Assembly: GCF_963966145.1 (NCBI RefSeq)
Contig: NC_091052.1
Location: 11,160,001-11,224,000, forward strand
DNA: 64,000 bases
DNA from: Tenebrio molitor
Lineage: Eukaryota; Arthropoda; Insecta; Coleoptera; Tenebrionidae
Direction: 5' to 3'
In this document: positions 24,006-34,244 of the stretch, one piece after another
How positions within the stretch are numbered: the stretch's first letter is position 1
How the letters are laid out: every line of letters starts with the position of its first letter
The notes under the pieces: generated by a model
Told to the model about the DNA's origin: nothing
Seen by the model: only the letters and a program-made list of their open reading frames with translations
Database searches by the model: none
Program-made: the position numbers and the translations under genes

Positions 24006-25939
24006 ATGTTGCCACGAGTCAAACACTTATTGCTATGGTTCTGGTAAGTAAAGTGGACAATTACTCGATGCACTTTAAGTTAAAAAGAAACAAAATGACA
24101 ATCTTGTAGTTATCCAGACCCCGGAAGTGATTTTAACTTTGATTTTTAATTGTCTGGCGACCCGATTTTTATAATCTTCAATCGTTTGTTCCAGACTCTT
24201 AAACAACACAATAACAAACATTCAATTGAAGTTCTTTTCGTATTTTTGCTGTTCTAGGTTTTTTGCAGCATGGCCGTGTCATGCTTTGGTCCCAAAACCT
24301 AGAACCTTATTCAACAAATCGAAAAGCATCATCCCCGATTATTACGTCAAAGGTAAAAACTCACACTTTTTTGCGCATCTAGACCACAAACTTTCAGAAG
24401 TTCGACCCCCTACTTTGCGTGGAGTTCCAATAGAAGTAGAGTTTAGCATGAAAGTTGTCGACATCAACTCGATCAACGTGGAAGACATGGATTTCAGGTG
24501 AGCGCAACAACTTGTCCTCAACTTTCTTCATCGTCTCTTCTAGGATGGACATGTTCTTGAGCCAAGAATGGAGCGACGCGCGGATAAAAATCCCCGAAGA
24601 GATGTTCGAATACGGAGACGATTCCATCACTCTACCTTCGCAGTATTTCGAGAACTTGTGGCAACCAGATCTGTACTTCTTGAATTCAAAAGTCGTGGGT
24701 GAGTCGATATGACATTTGTTCCCAAGTGTGACGTCACACTTTCGGCGGGGGATTCAAATTCTGACGCGTGTTGTTGCAGAGATTGCCACTTTGACACACA
24801 AATTTTCCTCTGTGACGTTGTTTAGGAACAAGACCATCAAGTACTCGGCGCGTATGCACGCCATTGTTGCTTGCCAAATGGAGTTCCAGCATTATCCGAT
24901 GGACACGCAGATGTGTCCCATCAATGTGGAAAGCTGCAAGTATTTTAATTTGTTCCAAACGGAAACAAAACAATTTTGTTGTAGTTTCCTACAACAACAA
25001 TAAGATGCGTTTGAAGTGGTCTGAAAGCGGTGTGACTGTCAGTCCAGAGTTGAAGTTGCTCCAGTACAACATTCTACCTCTAGTGTTGGACGAACAGAAC
25101 ATCTACACCGGAGAGAAAAATGGTTACACCGGTATCACACCACTTGAAACAACTTCTCATAACCACACTTTTAGGCAATTTCTCCAGATTGGTCGTCAAC
25201 TTCCGATTCGAGCGCCAAATCGGCCACCACTTGATCCAAACCTTTGCACCATCATCCCTAGTAGTGGTACTCTCCTGGTTCAGCTTTTGGCTAGGTCTGG
25301 ATGCAGTACCAGGACGAGTGACTCTACTGGTGACATGTTTGCTGACCCTCGTAACCATGTTTACCGGCTTGCGCTCAGACATACCAGCAGTGGCTTACAT
25401 CAAGGTATTGTGCAGTACTTTTGGGACAAACACTCTAGTGACTTGCAGGCCCTAGACTTGTGGATGGCTGGCTGCATGTTGTCGGTCTTTGCAGCTTTGG
25501 GCGAGTTTGTGATAGTGAAGGTGTTGGATGGGAAATACCAAGCGATGAAGAAGAAACAGTGCGAAGAAGCTATGGTAAAAAATATAACAGGTGGGGGTGG
25601 TGACTCCAAGACTATTCTTTTGTAGGAAGCTGCAATGACGCCTTGGAATCACATGGGCAAGTCGGGCCTTTCCCGAAAACGAGTCAGTCATGCAGTGATT
25701 CCACTGCATTGGAAAAATGTAAGAAATTAACTGGATGCAAGATAAATGTTAAAAAAAATCTGTAATACGAGGATGAAGCGCGAATTTTTTTATTTCTCTT
25801 TCAGGATAAAGGAAAAGAAAAAATTTTGTGGCACCAAGTGGACAGAGTCTCCAGGATAGTTTTCCCAGGACTGTTTTTCACTTTCTGTGTTGTGTACTGG
25901 ACGACACTGATATTTGGTCGCTCGCCAGTACTGCTTTAG
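24006..25939 (+). CDS. Cys-loop ligand-gated chloride channel subunit (pHCl/secCl/hodor-like)
   Basis: Ten coding exons (24006-24043, 24258-24352, 24398-24497, 24544-24698, 24780-24935, 24985-25131, 25175-25404, 25449-25574, 25626-25718, 25805-25939) join to 424 codons. A signal peptide (MLPRVKHLLLWFWFF) is split between exons 1 and 2. The Cys-loop runs from C161 to C175 with thirteen residues between (CQMEFQHYPMDTQMC). Four membrane helices follow: M1 in IQTFAPSSLVVVLSWF, M2 in PGRVTLLVTCLLTL, M3 in LDLWMAGCMLSVFAALGEF, and M4 near the C-terminus (VFPGLFFTFCVVYW). Loop C lacks the second cysteine pair of glycine and glutamate-gated channels. The M2-M3 sequence resembles the insect group with Drosophila pHCl-2 (hodor) and secCl, anion channels gated by pH, metals or unknown ligands. 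Exon 5 ends in a GC donor (GCAAGT). The exact orthologue is not certain. Confidence 0.9.
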
Positions 25940-26485
25940 CACCACAACGAAGAGTTTGTGTAAATATTCGTCATACAAAAGCAATTTATTTACGCATTCG
26001 TCTATTTTGTTTTCTTATTTTTAACTGGAATTGGTGTATTACGTAATTGTCTAATGGGAATTTCCATATTTTGATCGAAGAAGTTTGAATATTATTATTC
26101 GGCTAGAAACGTTTCTGATGCAATTATTATTAAATTCCTCAAGCTTTTAGTTATGTGCGAGTGTTTTGTAACTGAAATGTAATAAGAACTACATAAAGTA
26201 GGTTGAGACAAATGAAACAGGTTTCTAGTCCAACAATTTGTGAAATGAGATTTGCGCGATTGATGACGGTTACGTTTTCGAGAACTGGTTAATAATTTTT
26301 TTGTTAGGCTCATTTCTTAGAAAAATCTCGGTTAATTTATGTAATTTATTTTAAATATAAATACTCGTTAAATAAATATAAAACAACATCACAGGCGTAA
26401 TAATTAAATTAACAATAAATTAAACATCAGCGACTGGTTGAAAACATGTTTGGCATTTAACGAAGCGTCCACATTTCTCCATCCT

Positions 26486-26781
26486 TCATTCGAACTTGTT
26501 CAGAAAGGGCGCAATCGAAGCGATATCTTCGCAATCCGGAATGATTTTGCCTTTGAATTTGACGCAAGCGTCGGCGCACAATTGTCCTTCGAAGTAAGGA
26601 CCAAACATCTTCTTGCACTGGGCGCAGTTGCGTATGCAGACTCCTGCAAGTCGGGAAGATTAAAATGAAAGCGGGAGGCGTTTTGAGACTCACCGATCGG
26701 ATTGGCCTCAGTCAGGAGGAAAGCTGAGGTGAGGAGGACGAACAGGGCGGCCCCCAGAAGGTTTCTCGTCCTGCAGGCCAT
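26486..26781 (-). CDS. Eh: Eclosion hormone, canonical
   Basis: Two coding exons on the minus strand (26781-26694 and 26643-26486) join to 81 codons across a 50-bp intron. A signal peptide (GAALFVLLTSAFLL) ends near EANPIG. The mature part shows the conserved pattern GVCIRNCAQCKKMFGPYFEG, then LCADAC, KFKGK and IPDCEDIASIAPFL. All six cysteines are present and length matches the family. The product is a neurosecretory peptide acting in ecdysis together with ecdysis-triggering hormone. A second, divergent copy lies 3.4 kb to the left on the other strand. This gene converges with the channel gene; a minus-strand AATAAA (plus-strand TTTATT at 26345-26350) may end it. Confidence 0.95.
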
Positions 26782-28916
26782 CTCGTCGTTTCTTTTCTAG
26801 TCGGCAGGGAACAAATCAAATTTGATAAAATCATCTAATAAGCGATGACAGTGTTGACAGGTACTGGTCGACAGTCGTTTTGCGATTGAACGCGAATAAA
26901 CAATTTCACAACGATGTTAAGCTGAGGCTGGGAACTTGGCGACTAAAAATGTTACGAATTTCATCCAGTTTTAAAGAAGTGGTGAACAAAGAGTGATGTT
27001 TTAGCCAATCATGGGTTTTGAATGTTTTGTAAAAATTCTTTAATTTTATCCTTGTTTCGCTCGGTCAGTAATGGAAGCAAACGATCATAAACAATTTTAT
27101 GAATCAGGTGGATTTTATAGTATTTACCGTATTAGACGGGCTTCCGCAAGGACGAGAGACCCGGATCTCGTTTAAGACAGTTCCGTGATTCTATTGCTCT
27201 TAATTGTTCATTCAAATATTCCACTTTTATGCTCATCTGTGGGTGTCACTTCCTACCAACCAAGCGAATTTTTGGAATTCGCAATGCCACACCATTTTCA
27301 AATTAACATCTTCTAAATCAAACATTTTGTATTTTTTTTCCTGTAAATGTTGATGAGCGATCGAAGACCAATCGAAATATGCAAAATGATTTCTATTTAT
27401 AGCAGGATTTTATTAAAAAGGTTCAATAACATTACTCGGAAGTGTACCCGAGAACAGGATGTAGCGGAGTGATTCCCCACGAGACTGATGCCGAACTTAC
27501 AAAAAATCTCGTTAGCAATGACTTTCAAAACAGGATTTACTGTAATTAATTGTTATACACGTGGAACTTTACTACAGCACCACAACACGGACTGGTTTAT
27601 CGCTTCACCAATTTTTCCTCGCACAAATTCTAGGATTTTCTATCCAACGGAATAATCTCGAGATTGTTTGAATCTGGTCGAATTTAATTTGGTAGTTTTA
27701 CGGCAAAAAATCATCTCGACGATTAAATTTCAGCTTAAGTGTCCAAGTCTTGAATAATGAGCGCTCGGATTTTGCCATAAACCATCTAATTAGACTTTAG
27801 GGCAAGTCGTAAAAGCAAGCAGAAGCGTCGTAAAAAATTATAATAAAGTGCGAGGGAAGAGCAATTTTGGTGTTAAATTTTATTGAGACTTTGGGTTTAA
27901 ATTTGCACAAAAACATTAAGCTGAACAGACAACACTTAGTGGATCTTACATTTCTTTTCGAACGTTGAACAGCTACTGGAATTAGAGGAGATACCCGCAA
28001 CATATATATGTTTTTCGTTAAGTGCAAGCTCCAGGATCTAATGTAATTATCTGGTGAAGTAGTTTTAAGTAATTTTCTTCCCTCGATAAAACGCCTTCGG
28101 GTATCAGATTCACTGAACAGAATCGGATCAAATTTGCTGACACACATAACTTGTGTCTGGTCCGATTTATAAATCTGATGTAACGTTATTACATTAAATT
28201 TGAGGATCTAAGTTGTGGATCTGGTATGAACTAGTTAAATAATTCGATTCCTAATCATTGACAATTTAAATTTTACCAGTTGGACATGTTAGATTTGACA
28301 TTCTAATTTCTTCTTTTCTATTCTGTCCACCGCGGAAGTAGGAAATAAAGTAGATTTTACGTAAAAACGGAAAACGGTATCACTGGTTCACCAAATAATA
28401 TATCCATCAAAAGTACTAGTACTAGATCTAACTTCATGTACAATTATTAAAAAAATTATTCTGTACTATTTTGCGCATTGTTGTCATTTTTGAATTTGGC
28501 GCTTTGTGGGTTGCGCCACCTGGCGGTTGCCCTCGATGCGCCATCTACGACCACCTGTGCGTACAATTTGTTCATTATCAAATATAGCACGTACTATTTT
28601 ATCACACTTGGTAGTATGCACTTTGTATGACACGTTTTCCATAGTATTTCATCTGTTCTTGTGATTTTTGCGAGAACCATGTGCGTAACCCCGTCAATTG
28701 GCGTCATTTTTAAATTTCGCGCGAATGAGCGCGCCATCTGGCGGTTGCCCTGGACGCGCCATCTACCACCACCTGTGCGTACAACTTGTCCATTTTCAAG
28801 AGGCATTTCGATAACAGTGGTTGTACCGATTGTGATTATTTAGGTTAACAATATTAATGAAAATTCCAGATAAATTATTATTTTTGCAAAAATAACGCCG
28901 ACGTAATACTCACAAC
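26782..28916. other. Intergenic region between eclosion hormone and elongin B
   Basis: It holds the upstream regions of two divergent genes. No coding sequence is recognised. The right part (28512-28800) contains a directly repeated block of about 70 bp, listed separately. Confidence 0.6.
28512..28800. repeat. Direct duplication of a ~70-bp block
   Basis: Two copies, at about 28512-28582 and 28731-28800, share CTGGCGGTTGCCCT, GCGCCATCTAC, ACCACCTGTGCGTACAA and a following TTGT-CATT-TCAA run, with scattered substitutions. The copies are GC-richer than their surroundings and end about 117 bp before the elongin B start codon, so they may fall in its promoter or 5' leader. Origin is unknown. Confidence 0.65.
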
Positions 28917-29839
28917 ATGGTAAGTCCCCGAAAGTTGTAGGTTTTTCTAGGTGTATTTCGCAAGCCCGTCTGTCTATGCCATTTTGAATGACTTAACCTA
29001 AAAACGACGATGATATTGTATAATTTCGACGGTGCGAACATTTCAGGACGTCTTTTTGATGATCCGGAGGAAGAAGTTGACGATTTTTACCGATGCAAAA
29101 GACACGACCACCGTCCTTGAACTGAAAAAAATCATTGAAGGTAAGAGTTTTTACCCAGTTTGTGTGTGTTGTTTTATGCAGTTGTCGCATCAGGGATCTT
29201 GAAAATACCGCCTCAGGACCAGCAGTTATTCAATAAAGACAACACTATTATGAAAGACGAACAGATGCTCCAGGATTATGGATTGACTTCAGTTACGGCC
29301 AAGGCACAGAGCCCAGCCACAGTGGGCCTGGCAGTAAGGTTAGAATTTTTTATTTGTTCGCAAATTATTTAATATGTTGTTGGGATTTTGAAGGATTTTT
29401 CCCAATCATTCTCTTATCAACTCAATTTTGACGCTGTTGCTTTTATTTGTCTTTTCAAGACCACTCTAACCTCCAATAACATCAAAATAAACACAAAAAT
29501 AAAAATGTTGACGCGCGTTTTGCCAATCCCGGTTTGATTTGACGGTGCCAATTGAACACCTAGTTTTTGGCCGACGAAAGACCACACGTTTTTAGTGCGT
29601 AAAAACGTTATTATTTTGGCGATATTTTTTTCGTCGTTTGTTGCTTCTTGTTGTATGCTACACACGTGGACGAGCTAGTTGCGCCCGATTGGGCCAACTG
29701 CGATCACTTAAAATGTCCTAATTGCAGAGAAACTGTTGATACTTTTGAACATCTGGAGCTGACTCCGTACTCGGCTCCGCCAGACCTACCAGACGTCATG
29801 AAATCTCAGGAAGCTAACGGGCAGGAACAGTCTTCCTGA
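28917..29839 (+). CDS. EloB: Elongin B
   Basis: Four coding parts (28917-28919, 29047-29140, 29194-29338, 29728-29839) join to 117 codons, the usual family length. The first exon carries only the ATG and is followed by GTAAGT, as in vertebrate elongin B genes. The ubiquitin-like fold begins DVFLMIRRKKLTIFTDAK and continues with TVLELKKIIEG, ILKIPPQDQQLF and SPATVGLAVR. The tail PPDLPDVMKSQEANGQEQ matches the family C-terminus. With elongin C it forms the adaptor of cullin-2 and cullin-5 ubiquitin ligases and is part of the SIII elongation factor. It converges on Hhex; AATAAA at 29965-29970 probably ends its transcript. Confidence 0.96.
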
Positions 29840-29964
29840 ATTTGTTTCATTTACATCGATATTTGGGAATGATGTTTAGCTATAACCAAAAGGTTGCGCG
29901 ACAAAAACGTTTTATTAACATAGTTTTCATTTCTTTCATAACTGAATTTATTATAGTTGTCTAT

Positions 29965-29970
29965 AATAAA
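29965..29970 (+). terminator. Poly(A) signal of elongin B
   Basis: AATAAA lies 126 bases after the elongin B stop codon, in the gap separating it from the convergent Hhex gene. Confidence 0.55.
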
Positions 29971-30328
29971 GTCAAGAAATATTGTTCTTTTTTTAATTTA
30001 TTGCATACATAATAATTAATGAATGATTACAATGTTTGTAAAATAATATTGTGATAGTTTTTTATCTTTAGGATATGTAATAACAGTGTTCAATGTTTAA
30101 TTTCTTTTTGTAACATATACCTACCTACAGCTTATTCTACAAGTTATGTTTTGTATATCATAGGTTAGACTGAATTTGATTAGAGTAAATGTTTAGTATA
30201 TTTTTTTGAAAGTTTCGGATTCGTAAGAGTAAATTAAAACAATTTCATTTGAGAAACTCATTGTTGTTTAATTCCCAGTTGAAGAGCTTAACTCGTCCAT
30301 AAACACAAAACACGTAACGCTTGCAAAC

Positions 30329-30334
30329 TTTATT
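30329..30334 (-). terminator. Candidate poly(A) signal overlapping the Hhex stop codon
   Basis: On the minus strand the gene ends ...AACTAATAAAG, so the stop TAA and an AATAAA share bases. If used, the 3' UTR would be only about 20-30 bases. Another minus-strand AATAAA is present near 29998, which would give a more ordinary 3' UTR. Confidence 0.3.
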
Positions 30335-33271
30335 AGTTACTTTGAGATTTCATTAACACTTCATTAGGTTTTTTACAAACCAAGTTGTGTTTGTCGTCGA
30401 ATTTCGTCGATGTCACCGCATCACTCGAAGAAACCGAATTGCAGCGTCTCCATTTTGCTCTGCGATTTTGGAACCACGTTTTCACCTGAAACAATTGCCA
30501 TCACAGATCTGTCACGCTCGACTCAGTGCGATTGAGGCGCCACCTACGACAGACTCGTCACACTAACGCTTACCTGACGGTCGGTCAGTTTGAGGGAGTC
30601 GGCCAACAATTTTCTGTCTTCGGGACTGAGATATTTGTGCGAGGAAAATCGTTTTTCTAACGCGTCAGTTTGGTTCGCCGTGAATCTCACTTGTCCGCCT
30701 TTTCTTTTCGAAAAATGACAGAATTGCGGGAAAAAGTTGAGAGCGAAGGAGGAACAGTTGGGCCAGAAGTGTCCTCTCGTGTACAAGTTCGGATAGGACA
30801 TGGCTGTAAACAGAAGAATATTTAGGGGAATTTGAAAATGTTTTGTTGCACCACATGATCAAATTAAAATGCCATCCAAGTTATCCATGAAAAAGACAAG
30901 TTGAAATTTTGACATTAAATACCATTACTGCCATTTTGTATTTTGTCAAGTATTAAACAGAAACGTGCTTTAATATTAAGAAGCGTTAAAAAAAGTGCCA
31001 TAGCGGTTCATTTTTGCACGCATTTTGCGTTAAAAAAAGTACCGTAGCGTGTCATTTCTTAACGCAATTATAAAATTTTTCATTCATAATTAGTTTTTTA
31101 ACGAGTTCGTAAATTGGGATTTTTTTTGGCATGAGTGGGCCAATTTAAAACGCGAGTAAAACGAGCGTTTTAAAGGTCCACGGGTTCACACAGGAGAAAA
31201 TTTTCAAAATTTGAGTGTCGAAAAAATTGTTATCTAAACTTACAGGCGCCAAAAATTTTTGTATGCAACTTGTTACTAAAGTATCTTTTTTTACTCGGCG
31301 GAATGGCAAATTTTCCTTCTCGTAAAAAAAAGTATTACATACTTTACTCACTTGTTGCATAAATAACTATTTTTCTACCCCCATGTTTAAAATGCCATTT
31401 CTCGCATATGTTTCCATGACGCTAAGTTATCTTTTAAATACATCTTGACAAGCTGTGACTTTGTGCGCTTTAGTCACGAGGTGAAGTTAGCAATGGGCTT
31501 TTTAGTCACGGGCTAAAGTTAGCTCAAGTTAGTTGTCACTTGTCAATTGACGTTTATCAGTTTCGAATTTTGTGTTTCACTTAACGTTTAATAAACAAAT
31601 TACTATTTGTTTTGTTTATTTGGTCGTAGAAAAAGTATAGTATGCTACTCGTTTATTAAACACTCGCTCCACTCGTGCCTAAAGTGCCGTTTATAAATCT
31701 GGTTGCATAATGTACTATTACAAGATAGTTTTTACTGACCATACCATAACAATTTATGGTTAAATTCTACTTTGCGATGGACAGGTGACAGTTCTCTAAC
31801 AGGTATTTACATAAAAATTCGGCTAAGACGATGAATTTTGTGTTTCGTGAGTAACTTTGATGGAATTTTTTTGATCGTATGGTAGTTCGCGATGGGTGTG
31901 CGAAGAGATTGTTATCAGCAGTAATTAATAAAAACCGCTGTCTTATCTTGTTATTTTTTTTATTTGAGATTAGTGATTTTTATGACGTGAGATTTGCTTT
32001 TGCATAAAATGCGACGGCAGCTGCGCGTTCACTTATCGGAAATATTCTTGTACACATATTTATAAAAATCAATTAATGAAACTATTCATCATTAATGTTA
32101 ATAACAAATTGACATATCAGGATTTAGTGTATGGGTTGTTTGAACACATTTGATGGATGAAACCGATAATAACCACTCGGATTGTACGTAGCAGATTAGA
32201 ACCTAATATGTTGTTCATTAATCAAGAGTTAATTTGGCAGGGAATGTCTGATGGGCACTCGAGTTTGTCTCATTGCACAAGAAAAAAGTCGAGAGTTCGG
32301 TATAAAATTGGGATCTAATTTATTTGTCTTTGAAAATCCGCCAGCGGCGTCCTCTTTCGGCTTTTGATCAATCACTCGTGGATAATTCAATCTGTCAAGT
32401 AATTTGATACGTTCGAATAAAGTGTCAGATTAAGTAAATTATCGAGTTATCGCTGTTTCCTACATTTTAAGGAATCGTGTCAGCCTTGAAAAGAAATCTA
32501 AATTTTTATCCTATTGGTGACCGCCGATGCGGATTGAGGTCTTCCTTTGGTTGCAACGACGTAGCTAAAAACCCAATTAACCCGCCGCATGTTTGACGGA
32601 AGTTTAAATTTTTATGGTTTTAAGAAAGGCGATAACGGTAGGATTTTGTTTAAGTTAAGTTTAAGATAGTACAACACTAAAATGTGGAATATTTGGAACG
32701 AATATCACACGTGCCCATCGGAAATATTTTCAAATGATGTATTTTTCATTTTCTTGTTATCTTCTCTTTCTTGATAGTTAACAATCGACCGCGAATTTAA
32801 AAACGAATAAATCGAGCTGTACAAAAATTTTAAGTGAAAGGGAAACACCTTTCTTAAAAATCGAACTGAAGTATTGAAAAAGAGTGAAAGTTGTTTTTTG
32901 TATGACGTTTTACAACATAATTTTTAAAATACATATATTTTTTAATTGAAGATGCACTTAACGTTTTAAACGTATCTTACGTAATAATTTTGTTGTATCG
33001 ATTAGATTTGCTCACCTTTTGCTTTGTAGACGTCGTAGTAATCTGGACTGGGGTACAATCTGTCACTGCTGCACCAATTAATACAAGAATCGGGACCTGA
33101 GTGTGGTTCACTTATAGATCTGTAGTACTGAAAATTCTTACTTAGCAACGTCTTTTGTAAAATACTGTTGTTTGCCGGTAGCATCGAGTGCTCCGAGTTT
33201 TTCTTTTCGAATTCACATTTTCTTCGGACATTCGTGTCCGCTTTTAAAATGTCGTCGATCCGAAAAGACAT
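30333..33271 (-). CDS. Hhex: Hhex-type homeobox transcription factor
   Basis: Three coding exons on the minus strand (33271-33016, 30803-30574, 30485-30333) join to 212 codons. The N-terminus MSFRIDDIL matches the repressor-type motif of Hhex proteins. The homeodomain (about 118-177) begins KRKGGQVRF, continues with KYLSPEDRKLLADSLKLTDRQ, and has the recognition helix VKTWFQNRRAKWRR. The combination RKGGQVRF plus YLSP is characteristic of Hhex, not of other NK-like classes. The product is a nuclear DNA-binding protein, known in vertebrates for endoderm and blood development. Exon 2 is preceded by a 2.2-kb intron, and a 88-bp intron divides the homeodomain before helix 3. The C-terminal tail after the homeodomain is short (about 35 residues). 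Confidence 0.94.
30804..33015 (-). other. Hhex intron 1
   Basis: This 2.2-kb intron carries two near-identical short units (GCGTTAAAAAAAGT-CC-TAGCG at about 30983 and 31028) and an adjoining partial copy of the interspersed repeat at about 31100-31225. The AT-rich right half (31700-33015) shows no recognised feature. Confidence 0.6.
31100..31225 (+). repeat. Interspersed repeat, copy B (internally deleted)
   Basis: It shares the left block (GAGTTCGT-AAATTGGGA, then GAGTGGGCCA-TTT-AAACGCG) and the right block (TTCACACAGGAGAAAATT, AGTGTCGA) with copies A and C. The middle portion present in those copies is missing here. Confidence 0.6.
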
Positions 33272-34244
33272 TTCGCAAAACTTTGAAACTAAAAAAATAC
33301 GATACGCGAGTTAAGTAGAGCGCTCTTGACGATGCGGTCCTCGACAGAGGGGTTTTGTCGAGTTTATGCTTCCAATTATTTAACAATTTGTTTTATGTAG
33401 TATGGAGATAGCGGTTTGGGCTAGGGATTTACAAAGACCGCTTGGATTGGTTAGTGTTATCAAATTGCAACGACTATTGTTTCCGTTTTTTCAGCGATTA
33501 GATTCATTGTAATGTGTCCTTCCTTCCTCACGGCTTCTTTGCTCCCGGTCTAATCTATTTGTATGTATCTGCACCATAGTTGATACGGCAATTGCTAAAT
33601 TAATTCGATATCGAACCGGCCAAGTTGAATATTCGCTGCGAATTATTTTCCGTCAACCTCGTCGCCTTCGTAATTTTTTAAAATCTTTTATTATGTGGGA
33701 TCGGTGAAAGGATTGTACAAAAAAAAAACTTATTCGTGCGAAAGCGTAAATGAAAAATAATTAAAAAATATACATCTTTATTAAACCAAAAAACCTGCCG
33801 AGCCAGAACATAACATAAAGAAAAACATGAAAAAAAAAAAATAGTACGGATTTGGTATCGTTGGATTTGATGGTAAATTTTCATAAATAACATTGAAACA
33901 ATTATCTATTGATTATATACAAAGTGTACATTTAAAAATAACTATATTTACGACATGAAATATCAAGAGCACTTAAGTTTCGCATCTTAAAATTTAATCT
34001 TTTTTTACATTGAGCTGTCTTCATTGATAATAGTAAAAACATCTTATAAAATAACACATAGGATTTTGGTACAAGTGGTAATCATTTCGTTTCATGAAGG
34101 GATTCACAATATATACAAATACAACCTGCAATAAATTATTTGTCAAGCTCGGACAAGCCCAACAAAGTCATCATTTAGTATAAAACACAACACAGGCAAT
34201 GAAGACAGTATTATAATCATATTTACACACTCGTTTTTGATCAT
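33272..34244. other. Gap between Hhex and Fur2, including Fur2 3' UTR
   Basis: It contains the Hhex upstream region and, on the minus strand, the 3' UTR of Fur2. The minus-strand signal AATAAA (plus-strand TTTATT at 33777-33782) lies 463 bases after the Fur2 stop codon. No gene is recognised. Confidence 0.5.
33777..33782 (-). terminator. Poly(A) signal of Fur2
   Basis: AATAAA on the minus strand, 463 bases beyond the Fur2 stop codon in an A/T-rich 3' UTR. Confidence 0.45.

Noticed and set aside
25123..25174. Alternative donor for channel exon 6 (GTTACA at 25123)
   Set aside because: It keeps frame, but the later donor (25132) restores the YTGNFSRL motif common to the family, so the 43-bp intron was chosen.
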